Assembly (NCBI GenBank): GCA_002286855.1
Contig: NRSV01000035.1
Span: 248,001-312,000, forward strand
Length of the DNA: 64,000 nucleotides
Reading direction: 5' to 3'
Source: Bipolaris cookei
Taxonomy: Eukaryota > Ascomycota > Dothideomycetes > Pleosporales > Pleosporaceae
Shown: one piece after another, positions 19,502 to 30,262 of the stretch
Numbering within the stretch: the stretch's first letter is position 1
Layout: each line of letters begins with the position of its first letter
Notes under the pieces: model-generated
Database searches by the model: none
Seen by the model: only the letters and a program-made list of their open reading frames with translations
What the model was told of the DNA's origin: nothing
Position numbers and translations under genes: made by a program

Positions 19502-20146
19502 CTAAAGAGACGAGTCACTCACCCTAACCCCTCCATCTTTACACCCCCTCTCCTTCCACTCTCCAGCTCTACATCCCCCACAACCCCCCTTCCCATCCCC
19601 ATCTCCATCCCCCCATTCGCATTTCCACTCCCCCTCCTCCACATTCAAATACCCAAACCGCAACACCCCCCTCTGCGCATCAAATGGCCCCACACTAAAT
19701 GTCTGCGGGTAAGCGGGGATATGGTGGTCCACTATAGCGCGCGTGGAGGAAGTCAAGTTGATGATGCGGGATGTCCAGTTGCCGTTTGTGAGGGTTGCGT
19801 TGCCGGGGGAAGGGAAAGAGCAGAGGGAGGTAAGGGAGAGGTGAAAAGGGTAGAGTATTATGGGTTCGGGGTCGTGGGGGCGGGTGGTTTGGGTTACACG
19901 GGCGGTTTGAGTTAAGGTTTGAGTGAGGAGGTTCTTGTTGTTGGCGTTTCTGGTGTGGGGGTTGATATTTGTTGTTATAGCGGCGTCGAGGGCGAGCAGA
20001 ACGGTTGGGGTAGGTATGTAGGGAATGGTGGAGGTGTCGGCACCTTTGAGGAGGAGGGAGAGGGCGGACTCAGTGGGGGAGTTAGGTGCCATGAGGGCGG
20101 TAGTGAGGAGGTTTAGGAGGAAGATGAGGAGAAGTGAGAGATGCAT
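19502..20146 (-). CDS. Small secreted protein, unknown function
   Basis: Starting at the ATG at 20146 gives 214 residues that open with a classical signal peptide (MHLSLLLIFLLNLLTTALMA). The longer frame begins 43 codons upstream, but that extension has no signal peptide and reads like leader sequence. The mature part is Thr/Pro-rich, has three N-x-S/T sequons (GNATL, GNWTS, INLTS) and ends in a Gly/Asp-rich segment with four clustered Cys. No domain recognised. The properties fit a secreted or cell-wall protein, perhaps an effector candidate. Confidence 0.6.
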   Translation of the reverse strand: MHLSLLLIFLLNLLTTALMAPNSPTESALSLLLKGADTSTIPYIPTPTVLLALDAAITTNINPHTRNANNKNLLTQTLTQTARVTQTTRPHDPEPIILYPFHLSLTSLCSFPSPGNATLTNGNWTSRIINLTSSTRAIVDHHIPAYPQTFSVGPFDAQRGVLRFGYLNVEEGEWKCEWGDGDGDGKGGCGGCRAGEWKERGCKDGGVRVSDSSL

Positions 20147-20788
20147 TTTGGATTGGAGCTGCGGGATGTGAATATTTATCTTGTTGACGGTACTTGGGAG
20201 AATGTACAAGTGTTGTACCGATAGTAGATTGAATTGAGCGAGTGTATTGGCGCAAAAGTTGCTTCTAGAGAACAATTGAAGTGAGAGGACACTGCAAGAT
20301 ATGGTCTTGAAAACGAGTCAGATATTTGTAAAGACAGCGTCAACTCACAGTGAGTACAGCTGGTGAACAAGACGCACGGACAGTGGGCAAGCAAACGGAC
20401 AGGAGATGCTCCATATTGGACGCACAACGTGACTGGCCAAACAAAGTGTTACTCGAAAACAAACATCAAGCACACGCCCGTAGAAAAATGAATGACAAGA
20501 AATTATAGATATAATTGACAGGCACCAACCCGCAAACATGAGACATGCAGGATGCTTGAACGGCCAATAGAACAGAGGCTGGGCCTGTGTGTTCCCAGGC
20601 GAGAGATTACAAAGAGTATATATGACATTGTTGTGTACATTCAACAAAACCTCCGGGTATAGTGTTCAAAGAGGGTATGGGTAACCACAAACGCAAATTG
20701 TGAAACGTGCTAGCACCAGTCTAGTAACCGAACAGAAGACTGGAGAAAATTTGACATAGGAAATGAAAATGCAAGGGAAAACTATTTT
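20147..20788. other. Promoter of the secreted-protein gene and 3' flank of the DUF4112 gene
   Basis: Short minus-strand frames at 20176-20647 show no domain. No other signal seen. Confidence 0.35.
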
Positions 20789-21641
20789 TTAGCGTCTGCT
20801 GCTCCTGGTGTTGTTGCGATTGGGTCGGTCGTCTCTGCGTCGGTCGTCTCTGTAGGAACGTTGAGTGTCCTGTCGGTAACCCATTTCCTCATCTGGGATG
20901 CGCTGACCACGGTAGGATTTCTGCGGTTGGCGCACATCGGCATGGTCATCGTTGAAGGCGTTGCGTCGGTCTTCGATTTCGTCGTCGAAATCAATATAGA
21001 CTGAAGCAGGACGAGGTCGTGATTCCCGAGGCATTTTGGCTTCGCGTTCGATCAGCTCCTTGGGCTTGTACACCTTGTCTAGATGCTGCTCGAGAAGGCG
21101 GACGTTTTTACCATTGGCTTTGATGGCGGCGCCGGCAAGATCACCGAGAAATGGCACGAGGCCGGCGAGGAAGTCAATGGCGGTATTGACAACCATCAGA
21201 AGGACGACTGTGGCAGGCAGACCGCATTCGACCTTCATCATTTGGCGAACGAGGTTGAGGGTCAGGGCAGCAGACATGGCGTCACCAGCAGCAGGGAAGA
21301 GGCCAATCACCGAAGACCAGCCGAACCGAATGCCCAAAAAGGAAAAGAGAGCGTAGTCAAGCCTGTAGGCGGACTTGCGGGCTTTGGCAAGGACGTCTGC
21401 GTCATGTGGAGGGATGTAGCTAGGGATTTCTTTTTTGACCTTTTTCGTCTTGCCAGGCTTCCTTGGGTGTGGGATTTCCTCGTAGAAGGGATCCTGCGCT
21501 GCCGTTAGTATGTACTACACAAGGTCGGTACAACACGAGGGCTCGACTTACATATGGGCCCGATGCGCTCTTTCCCCTGTACTTTTCCATCTCCTTTCCG
21601 AGCGCCTTTTTCATGGCGTATTTGGCTATAAGATTCGCCAT
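20789..21641 (-). CDS. DUF4112-family membrane protein
   Basis: Exon 1 (21641-21552) and exon 2 (21493-20789) joined in phase 0 over a 58-bp intron (GTAAGT donor, TACTAAC branch, CAG acceptor) give 264 residues. The N-terminus (MANLIAKYAMKKALGKEMEKY) and the central block (RFGWSSVIGLFPAAGDAMSAALTLNLVRQM ... DFLAGLVPFLGDLAGAAIKANGKNVRLLEQHL) are characteristic of the DUF4112 (PF13430) family. Two hydrophobic segments flank the GLFPAAGD and GLVPFLGD motifs, suggesting a membrane-associated protein. The C-terminal ~80 residues are disordered and Arg/Asp-rich. Function is unknown across the family. It is divergent to DCP2. Confidence 0.85.
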
Positions 21642-22392
21642 GGTGGGTGGTGGGTGTGAATGTGCGTGTGTTTAGTAAAAAAAAAGGGGCTTAAGTGGTT
21701 TCTGATGGGCTTCCGAACAGAGGCCTTGTACGGGCCTTTAAAGCCTGGAAGGTCTTTGAAGGTGAGGCGAGGCCTTTGACGTGGTGCTGCAGCGCGGCTG
21801 TATCAAAGCGCGCGGGGTGGTCTGGTTGGCTACGACGTCTTTGGGCGGGGAAATGTGAAACGGGCGCGTCGCTGGCCTATGTATAGCTGTCGAGTGCGGT
21901 TGCGCAACGAGCAAGCAAAAGACTAATTCTGTGGAGTGTAGAGGCTGAAGGAGCGACAAGAAAAAAGACAACGGGCCTACTTAATGAATGGGTGAGGGTG
22001 CTGGCGGTGAAGTCAGAGCTGCCCTGATTGTGTGACACGATCCCAGACAGTCCAACGTCATGGCTTCTAGCCATGGCAAAGCGAAATGCTTTAAATGCAC
22101 AGCCACAGCCGCCACACTTACTGCACGTCGATCGCCTTCGCCGACGCCCAACCCGCCGCCACATGTCAGCCCTCCGATAGGCCAGCCTGCCGTCAACACC
22201 ACAAAGCCCATCCACCCTTTGGCTTTCATTGCGGCTGTGTACTTACATCCACATGCTCTCCCACATCTAGACCACTCGCTATCTACAGCTGCTCTCGCCG
22301 CCGTCCGACGCCCGCCCGCGTCCCCCCCCGCTACCACGCACGACATCTAGCTGCCCGCGGCATGCTCGACACGGGCCAGATATTCACCCACA
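21642..22392. promoter_or_regulatory. Divergent promoter region DUF4112 / DCP2, with an upstream ORF
   Basis: About 750 bp separate the two start codons. An ATG-initiated 96-codon frame (22060-22350) ends 42 bp before the DCP2 start. If transcribed in the DCP2 leader it would be an upstream ORF. Its Pro/His/Ala-rich composition does not look like a conserved protein. Confidence 0.35.
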
Positions 22393-25344
22393 ATGACACC
22401 CACAAACACGACACTAGTTGACTGGCTCGACGATCTCTGCGTACGCTTCATCGTCAACCTGCCCAATGAAGAACTGCAGTCGGTCGAACGCATCTGCTTC
22501 CAGATTGAGGAGGCACAATGGTTCTACGAAGACTTCATCCGCCCGCTCGATCCAAACAACCTTCCCTCGATGCACCTGCGCAAGTTCTCTCAGCTCATGT
22601 TCCAGCACTGCCCGCTGTTCTCCGCCTACTCGGAGCAGCTGCACCAGCAGGCCTATGAGCAGTTTCTCGCCTACAAGACACGCGTCCCGGTACGTGGGGC
22701 TATCATGCTGAACGAGGACATGACACATGCTGTGCTGGTCAAGGGATGGAAAAAGGGCGCCAAATGGAGCTTCCCACGCGGAAAAATTAACAAGGAAGAG
22801 ACGGACCTGGATTGTGCCGTCCGAGAAGTCTGGGAGGAGACTGGCTTTGACCTGAGGGAGGCTGACTTAGTCGAGCCCGACGAGAACATGAAGAAGATTA
22901 CCGTGACGATGCGTGAGCAAAGCATGATGCTCTATGTATTTCGCGGAGTGCCAATGGATGCGCATTTTGAACCACAGACAAGAAAGGAAATCTCAAAGAT
23001 TGGCTGGTACAAGCTGACCGACTTGCCTACCCTAAGGCGCAAGAACCAGGCCCAGCCGCAGCAGGGACATGGACAGGATCTGATCAAGGAGAGCAGCTTC
23101 TACATGGTTGCCCCCTTCCTCGGGCCTCTGAAACAGTGGATAAAGCATCAAAACAAGCTTGGGAGACAGAAGCTACGGAACAGTGCACACATTACACCAG
23201 CACAAGTAGCAGGCACAGATGACGAAGACGCTCAGCCTGGGCTTTACGGAACTACAGCTGGCCAGATCCCAAACAATACCCAATCAAATGACGATTTCGC
23301 CAACATGGTGGCCCAGCTAGGTCGCAGCCACCGTCCAAGCGATACTCTGCCAGAACTGTCCGGACAGCAAAATACTGCACAACAACAAAGCCAGGATCCT
23401 GCCGAAGCACTTAAACGGCTACTTAGTGTAGGCATGTCATCTTCGGCAGTAGAAGCACCTGGAAACCCAGCTCCAAACCCGCAGCAGGCTAACCCACTTC
23501 TGGCATTGTTCAAGCAGGGCAATAGCCAGCCCGTAGTGGGCCAGCAGCCGCAGACACCATTCGAGCAGATCATGTCTACAACTGTTCAGCCGTTAAGCCC
23601 CCATGGTCAACACCAACCTCGGCCGCCGCAGATGCAAAATATGGGACCTCCGCCACCGTTCTACACACCTCCAGGACCTTCAAACCATTTCAACAATATG
23701 CAACATCCACAACATATGCAGCATCAGTTCATGCAGAGTCCACCCCATCATCCAGTTTCAATGTATTCACATCAGCCCCCGACGATGCAACATGCATTTG
23801 ACCAGCGAAACCCACAGTTGTCCCATGACATGAGTGACTCTCAATTTGCAGGAGGCAATGGAAGGCCTGTCATACCACCTGCATCTAAACTGCCTCCTCC
23901 CAACCTCAACTCGCATGCATTAGGCTTATTGAATTCTTTCAAATCCAACAACAGGCAGTCCCCTGCTCCCCAATCGCCTCAGACAACCGTCGCTGCCCCA
24001 CTGCACCGAAACCAGCAAACAACTCCCAGGATAGAACATCCTCTCCCTCAACATTTGCCTCATGGACTTGTTTCGCCGCATGGACAACACTTTTCCGCGA
24101 GTCCACCACAGTTTCAATCACCACAGTTTCAGTCGCCGCCCATTGCCTCGAACTTTATGCCAGAGCAACCGAAGCCAAGGAATCCTCACCAAGATTCGTT
24201 ACTGTCGCTGTTCAGGCCCACCCCTCCATTAGCAAGTCCTGAGCCGGTACCTGCAGAGCTGTCGGCATTTCCTACAACTCCAGCTTTTGCTTCTGCTCAA
24301 CCGGCTGCAAATCCCTCTGAGTTGCCTAACACAGGCGTGTCGGGTGCTCATGGCGCTCTTCCTACTAGGACAAAGATTACGTCGGCTACCGTGAGTGGCC
24401 CAGTGAACACTCCGGACTTTGACACCATGAAGAAGCATAGGCAGTCCGTAAACGGAAGTTCATCTGGACATTCACCGGCCACGAACATGCCATTCATGCC
24501 TCAGCAGATTCTCAAGCGTGCTCCTCAGGCTTCTCCACAAAGTATTACAAAGGTTTCTCCGTCACCCCAGCAGCCGACTGAGGTATCAGCCTCACCTCAA
24601 CCAGCATTCAAGCCGCAGATCCTCAAACGTCCTCAGCAGCAAGAGCAGAAACAGACGCCTGACGGAAAGAGTTCTTCTGGACCAGGTACGTTACGATTAT
24701 TTAGACTTACCTGCCATGTCGTGCTAGACTCGTATACTGACATTGATACTGGAGCAGCACCTGTGACTAAACCCACACCGCACGCACAGGGGTTGCTGGA
24801 TATGTTCAAGGGAAACTCGCCTCAACCCCCTCCTGCTCAACCAGCAGTTCTACCATCTCGCTCGCCTGTGCCTCCACCCGGATCCGCAATGGACCGCCGC
24901 GACTCTATTCCTTCAGACCAGAAAAATGTGCTGCTTTCCCTCTTTAGTAGCAAACCGTCTCCTTCGCCGAATTCTCAAGCGAAAAGTCCAATACCCCCAG
25001 CCCGCTCCCCTTTTGCGCCTACACCAAAAACATCAATGTCAGGTGTCATCAGCCCAGTCAGTCCTTTGCCCACAAACGGCAGCGCTGGTGCAGTTAGTCC
25101 AGAAGGAATGGTGAATCGTAGCAGGATCAGCAGTATTGGAGATGGAACGGCTCCCAGCATCGTCATTCCACCTCCCACTAGCCATCCCGTGGATAGTGCA
25201 GTAAGCATGTCACAGGCGGAAGGTATGAACCTGGGTGGTCTTGGAACTCAGGGCTTGCCCGGAAGTGCGATTGAAGGCAAGAGTCCTGTAGATAAGACAT
25301 TCTTGTTAGGCTTTTTGGAAGACGTTGCTAGGCGCGGGCGTTGA
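22393..25344 (+). CDS. DCP2: mRNA-decapping enzyme DCP2
   Basis: The regulatory domain (LEDWLDDLC-like start, then IVNLPNEELQSVERICFQIEEAQWFYEDF) and the Nudix domain are both complete. The Nudix box GKINKEETDLDCAVREVWEETGFD, at about residues 135-158, carries the metal-binding REVWEE glutamates, and the box-B helix region follows. The enzyme removes the m7G cap in P-bodies with Dcp1. The long disordered tail carries repeated Leu-rich short helices (LLxLF type), the known docking sites for Edc3 and Pat1. A 72-bp segment at 24686-24757 has a GTACGT donor, a CTGAC branch and a CAG acceptor and is most likely an intron: exons 22393-24685 and 24758-25344, 959 residues. Because it is a multiple of three and stop-free, retention would still give a 983-residue protein. 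Confidence 0.93.
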   Translation: MTPTNTTLVDWLDDLCVRFIVNLPNEELQSVERICFQIEEAQWFYEDFIRPLDPNNLPSMHLRKFSQLMFQHCPLFSAYSEQLHQQAYEQFLAYKTRVPVRGAIMLNEDMTHAVLVKGWKKGAKWSFPRGKINKEETDLDCAVREVWEETGFDLREADLVEPDENMKKITVTMREQSMMLYVFRGVPMDAHFEPQTRKEISKIGWYKLTDLPTLRRKNQAQPQQGHGQDLIKESSFYMVAPFLGPLKQWIKHQNKLGRQKLRNSAHITPAQVAGTDDEDAQPGLYGTTAGQIPNNTQSNDDFANMVAQLGRSHRPSDTLPELSGQQNTAQQQSQDPAEALKRLLSVGMSSSAVEAPGNPAPNPQQANPLLALFKQGNSQPVVGQQPQTPFEQIMSTTVQPLSPHGQHQPRPPQMQNMGPPPPFYTPPGPSNHFNNMQHPQHMQHQFMQSPPHHPVSMYSHQPPTMQHAFDQRNPQLSHDMSDSQFAGGNGRPVIPPASKLPPPNLNSHALGLLNSFKSNNRQSPAPQSPQTTVAAPLHRNQQTTPRIEHPLPQHLPHGLVSPHGQHFSASPPQFQSPQFQSPPIASNFMPEQPKPRNPHQDSLLSLFRPTPPLASPEPVPAELSAFPTTPAFASAQPAANPSELPNTGVSGAHGALPTRTKITSATVSGPVNTPDFDTMKKHRQSVNGSSSGHSPATNMPFMPQQILKRAPQASPQSITKVSPSPQQPTEVSASPQPAFKPQILKRPQQQEQKQTPDGKSSSGPGTLRLFRLTCHVVLDSYTDIDTGAAPVTKPTPHAQGLLDMFKGNSPQPPPAQPAVLPSRSPVPPPGSAMDRRDSIPSDQKNVLLSLFSSKPSPSPNSQAKSPIPPARSPFAPTPKTSMSGVISPVSPLPTNGSAGAVSPEGMVNRSRISSIGDGTAPSIVIPPPTSHPVDSAVSMSQAEGMNLGGLGTQGLPGSAIEGKSPVDKTFLLGFLEDVARRGR

Positions 25345-27033
25345 ATGGTTTTTTTTTCAGACGGATATGCATTTTCTGGAGTTTTTTTATTCTTCTTTTT
25401 TTGAATGCCTGGGTACGCTTTTAGGAATGAAAAATGTTTGGTTTTGGGGAGTTGTTTGCAGCGTTTTGAGAGATGTGAGAGTTTGGAGTTTTGTCATTGC
25501 TCGTTGGTGTATCAATCGGATTCGAAAGTTTGTCACGAAGGCGAATGCGAACGATGCAAAGGGGAGCAGGAATCGTAGTTTCCCCCTTTTCCGTATCCAA
25601 ATCTTATGAAATTACCTTACTAGCAAGCCCCCTCTGAAAGCGCCTTTATCATTACCAAGCACACACCTACCCACCTCTATCCTTCCACTCCCACCAAGAA
25701 AAACAAAAAACAAATACCTATCCCGAGCCAAGCCCACCCCCCGATCCTACTACCATTGGAACTAGAGGAAACCCAGTTCAATCGCCCCTCCCCTCCCTCG
25801 CTCCCTTCCTTCCGCTCTTCCTCCAAACCAATCACACTTCCCCCCCGAACAAGGCCCCCAAGACCCTCAAACCCAAGAACCGAGGCACGTTCCGTCTTGG
25901 CGACCCCCCGCCCCCCAAAATCTCACCATCGGAACCACGCTCCTCCGATTGAAACGGCGCTGCGACACTTGTGATTCCAAAAACGTTCAAAGTTTATGAA
26001 ATCAGCGTTAGTGTTTTTTTGAAATTAGGATTTTGATTTTTGATTCTGAAAAAAAATTTGGCTTGGCTGGGGGGTGGTCGTGTCGTCATTCATTTGTGGG
26101 GGGGATTTGACAAAACATTGAGCGCGATATGGGAATGGATTTGTGGGTGCGAAACATGGAGGTGACCTTTTGTTTTTCTTGTTTTTTTCTTGTTTTTTTT
26201 CTTGGGAGGGTTGGCGGGTGTGTCGCACGACATGTGTGGACGTATGGATGGGTGACACTGACGTTGAGTGATACTGGTGCTGAGATGTAGGTTGTGTCAG
26301 CAGTGTGTGGCTTAAGGATAGATTTGTGTTGTGCCTGGTGGATTTTCATACAGTTGGGTCTTGGTTGCGCCAAAGGTAAGGAGAGCGTTGGAAGTTGTGG
26401 AGTTAGTATGCAAAGGGATTGGGCGTCATCGGATTGACAGGTTCCTGGAAAAAATATGGAGAAGTTGGTGTGGCGTTGTTTCATGCCTTGCACGAAGAAG
26501 AAAAGAATGTGATTGATCACGTTGCCATCAGGATGAAAAGAAGAAAGGGTATGCGCGCGGCAATTCGAGAAGCTGAGAGAGCATGTTCACCACATCACAA
26601 TCTTTTGGAGATAGGCACACACTCAAATGATAATAAATGTTGAATATAAGTTTACAATGTACAAAAAGACAAAGTAGAAAGAGACCAAAAAAACTATAAT
26701 AAAAAACTTTAGCTACACAAAAGGTCGAGCCAGGGTATAACTTCGCATGTCCTCTGTGGGAGAAATAGAGTGAGCTCGAAAATGCAGACGAAAAGCTTCA
26801 GAAGCAGTGTGTAGCTGTGAGTATCTGCGTATGTGTTATGTTGTGGGTATTATCCAATCCGCTTGATTCCCGTCGTTACCAAGCCCAATGCTGTTTTCGC
26901 CAGTTCCCATAACCGCGCAATGAAGATGCAACAGAGGTGACGCTAATCCAAGGATGAATGCAAAAAATAGTTGGTGTTTATGTCAAAGTAAGAGGTAGTT
27001 AGGTGGTCTGTAAAAAAAACTTCTTGTCAAGCT
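25345..27033. other. Long convergent intergenic region, no gene
   Basis: About 1.7 kb between the stops of DCP2 and the minus-strand membrane protein. Sequence is T-rich near DCP2, pyrimidine-rich around 25650-25900 and T/G-rich after 26000. Frames on both strands are low-complexity and unsupported. I see no RNA gene or repeat. Confidence 0.4.
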
Positions 27034-28646
27034 TTACAATGCGGCGTTCTGGCGGCCCCTATCTAGAATCTCTGAAGGCACTGCGCTTCGTGTGCTGAAT
27101 CGTACTTCAGTTCCCGGGTGCGCTTTGAAGATTGGTGCTGTTGTCTGCGTGTCGTGTCTCTGATGCTTGATATCCCTTCCTACAAGTCCACTCTTGGTGC
27201 TAGGCTGCCTGGTAATACCATTTGCGTTCTTGGGAACAGAGGATGGCAGGGCTGGCATTTCAGGAATGTCATCGTCAGAATAGGTAGTAGATTGCGTCAT
27301 GCGAAATTGCTGCTTGAGGCGTTGCTCTTCCACGCGATTAGATTGCTGGTTAACCCAAGAATCAACAGTGCGGAAGCGAGGAACAGAAGAGCGTGATGTC
27401 ATGAAACTCTCACGGGCAACTGACTGTGCAACGGTATCGCGGGATGGGTCGTGAGGTGTTTGAGGAGCATTCGAATTTGTCCAGCTGAACCTGCTTGCCA
27501 TGCCTCCTGCACCTCCAAAACCAGGTCGTTGAGAGATGGAGGGGCGGTTTGAGAGGAACTGACGGAACGATGGAGGAGCAGGGAGGTTACTTGGTGGGCG
27601 CGATGGAGTCTCGGCAAATTGCAAATCCTCGTCGCCGTCTAGTGATCTAGTGTTACGGGTTGATGCGCTCCGCCGTTTACCTTCAATCGGAAAGCTGGGC
27701 GAGACTGGCGTTGCGTTGTCATCCCGCGAGAGACGGTCGTCAAAGAAGCTTTGGTTGCCATCTCTAGTAGTGGGTTGACTGAAGCTGTCGCTGCGTCCAA
27801 GCGGTTGCAGGCGCTTCTGTGATGACGTCGAGCTAGACCTTACTGGGATTGCAGCGGGTCGAGGGGGGTCGATTGTATCATTCATTCCATAACCGCGTTC
27901 ATCGTCAAATGCATATTTCTTGTCTTGTCCGTATCGAGAGGACAGCTGTGGTGGTGGGCCACTGTGAAATTGCTGTTTACCCTGCTGGACAACATCCCTC
28001 ATGGAGAGACCACGCTTTCGCATAGTATAAATTGCAAGGACTACCATGACAATGATGATTGTTGCACCTTTTTTTCTGTTAGCGTGACCCTAAGTAAACA
28101 AGATATACAGTCTCTGCGTACCAATTGAACCAGCCGCAATAAGCAAGTGCTCAGTTGTTTGCGAGATGGGGCTGGTATTGCCGGATTCCTGCTGAGCGAG
28201 AGGCGACGGTGACATTCCCATTGAATCGGACAGTTCGCTGGCAGCGAGAGCAGTTGGGTTAGGCTGTGGGTTAGACTGTGGGATAGACTGTGGGATAAAC
28301 TGTGGGATAGACTGCGGGCTGGTGATCGGTGGATTTACGAGCTGCCAAAGTTAGACAAGATTTCCAATGGCAGTGCTCGTCTTACAGCTGCAGATCCTGG
28401 CGACGATCCGATCGAAGGCGTTGATGGCGGCGCCGAGTACTCGTATTCTTCGTCCTCGCTGTCGGAATCCGTGTCGTTTGAGTTTAGTTGGGGTTGCTGT
28501 CGGCGCGAACGAGATCGTCCAAGTATGCGGTTTATAGTGGCCATTGGCTCTTCCGATTCCAGCTTTCTCTTGTGCTTGACTCCATCCTTGTCGACAACCA
28601 CATAACCAACTCTGTTGTAAACTCCAAGGAGCCGTGTAGCAGGCAT
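27034..28646 (-). CDS. Single-pass membrane protein with long disordered cytoplasmic tail
   Basis: Three exons (28646-28386, 28341-28122, 28067-27034), introns of 44 and 54 bp, 504 residues. The transmembrane helix (LLIAAGSIGATIIIVMVVLAIYT, followed by a basic stop-transfer MRKRG) is split by intron 2 and reads cleanly only after splicing, which supports the model. Before it lies a Ser/Pro/Gln-rich segment with a tetrapeptide SIPQ-like tandem repeat. After it comes a ~330-residue Ser/Arg-rich disordered tail. The layout recalls fungal wall-sensor-like (Mid2/WSC-type) proteins, but no signal peptide is evident at the chosen ATG and no Cys-rich ectodomain is present, so that is only a possibility. 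The start at 28646 (ACAATGCC context) was preferred over an in-frame ATG 45 codons upstream. Confidence 0.65.
28263..28320 (-). repeat. 12-bp minisatellite encoding SIPQ-type repeats
   Basis: About five imperfect copies of a GACTGTGGGATA unit (plus-strand reading) lie in exon 2 of the membrane-protein gene and encode (S/F)(I/N)PQ repeats just outside the transmembrane helix. In-frame, so unit gain or loss would change stalk length. Confidence 0.8.
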
Positions 28647-30262
28647 TGTGTCCGAAATGTGATGGCCTTTTGGATAGGGAGAGCCCCTCTCAGTCTTCCT
28701 GCCGCTCGATTCCTCCACCAGACATAATCCGCGCAATCGACCAGCGATGTGAAAAGCCTTCGCGATCGAAGATGGGCTCAAGTCCTAAGGCCTGGAGGAC
28801 TGCGACCAGCGTAGTCGGGGGTAAGATTGGGTAAGGATGGTGTTTGGGTGAAGGAAGGAATATGAGTAGGTAGGTTATTAACAACAAGCCCGCCAGCGGA
28901 ACAAAGGTCAGAAAGGAAAGGAGTGTAGGTCAGCAGAGTAGCAAGGAAAGTCTGGGCGAACTCTCAAGACGAGACACGTTCATGCAAAAGGCGCGAGGGG
29001 TCGCATTTGAGAGGGTGCATGAAGGAGACTAGTGCTGAGTCGCTCCTGGTCCCATGTCAGTTTGGAGAGAGGTAAAAGAGTGGGGCCGAGAGGAGGATGA
29101 GAAGGGCGAATTTAGTAGCAGTTGGTAGCCGAAAAGACTCCTAAAGGCGGAATCAGGTAGCCACGGTGTGCCAAGGACGGCCGAGTACGGTTAGGTTGGC
29201 AGAAATGGGCAGTAAATTGGCTCGGGAAGCTTTAGATATCGTCTTAGAGTTGTCTCAGAGCGCCATGGTCGGGTTTCAGCGCCCGTCTCTGGGGCAGATC
29301 AAACGCCACAGGGGTCCGTGGTGAGACTATCGGTCGGCCTGCAACTATTGGATATCGAGCGCAGCTTGGTGAATCGCAGATGGATGTCAAGCCTTTTCAT
29401 AGTTCCCCGCATATAGGTGGCAGTGGGTTGTTGTTTGCACCTTGTGGTGTGCAGGATGCAGGAAGATGCAGCAGCAGCTTGACCAAGTACGGTGCAGATG
29501 AGGGCTGTGCAGTGCTGCAAGGGAGACAAGCCACACATCGTACGAGGGCAGAAGGGCACCGCTGCGCCTCGCCTTGCCTTGCCTTGGTCCGTCGCTTGCT
29601 CCACCCGAATCTTGCGTACGGACAATACGACCGCGTTTAGGGTCTGGCCGCCGCAGAGATCCGGCATACGCCATCGGCTCTTCGCAGCCAGACAGCCAGA
29701 GGCATCCAATGTTTCGAGCCAAGGTGCGCAGGGGCGGATCAACTGTTTCCTTGCTGAGGCACGGGCGCCCTGGGTTCCGCGGGGAGATGGACTGTGCTCG
29801 GGGGCCCAAGCATGGAGTAATGATAAAACCAAAAAGTGCGCGTATGGCAGAGCAGACAACGACGACTAGTGCCAGGCCGACTGTGACGGGTCATGTGGCA
29901 GATGTGGCAGTGGCAGTGGCAGTGGCAGATGATGCGGCCGTGACGTGTGGTTTGGCTGTGCCGAACCGAACTGAGGCTGAGCGCATTCCGAAAAGTCCGC
30001 TGGCGCTGCTACGCCCCCTCCAAGGCTGCATTGCACCATCTGCTCAGTCATCAGGCGGCAGGAGGAGCTGAGCAAGCAAGAAGGCCTAGTGCTATATAAC
30101 ACTGTGACGTGACCCGGTTGGTCCGCTGCTATCTTCACTCCTACATACACATTCAGCCCAGCGGACGTCAGAAACATACCCCTCATCAACCCCTCACCAG
30201 CCCATACGCACACCCTCTTCATTTCTTTGACCACACATATCCCATCGCTTGATACTCGCAAA
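28647..30262. other. Divergent intergenic region, no supported gene
   Basis: About 1.6 kb of moderately GC-rich sequence. Overlapping frames at 29299-30071 on both strands have no domain. A short GTGGCA tandem run lies at 29897-29928. A TATA-like and CRE-like pair near 30093-30112 belongs to the gene at 30263. Confidence 0.4.
30093..30112 (+). promoter_or_regulatory. TATA-like box and CRE-like TGACGTGA
   Basis: TATATAA at 30093-30099, followed by TGACGTGA at 30105-30112, about 150-170 bp upstream of the start codon at 30263. TGACGT is the core bound by CREB/ATF bZIP factors. Role inferred from position only. Confidence 0.4.

Noticed and set aside
26025..26520. Minus frames of 77 and 144 codons downstream of DCP2
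   Set aside because: They arise from T/G-rich low-complexity 3' flank and have no domain content.
29299..30071. Several overlapping frames of 125-186 codons on both strands
   Set aside because: They are mutually overlapping, of random composition and lack domains, signal peptides or splice support.
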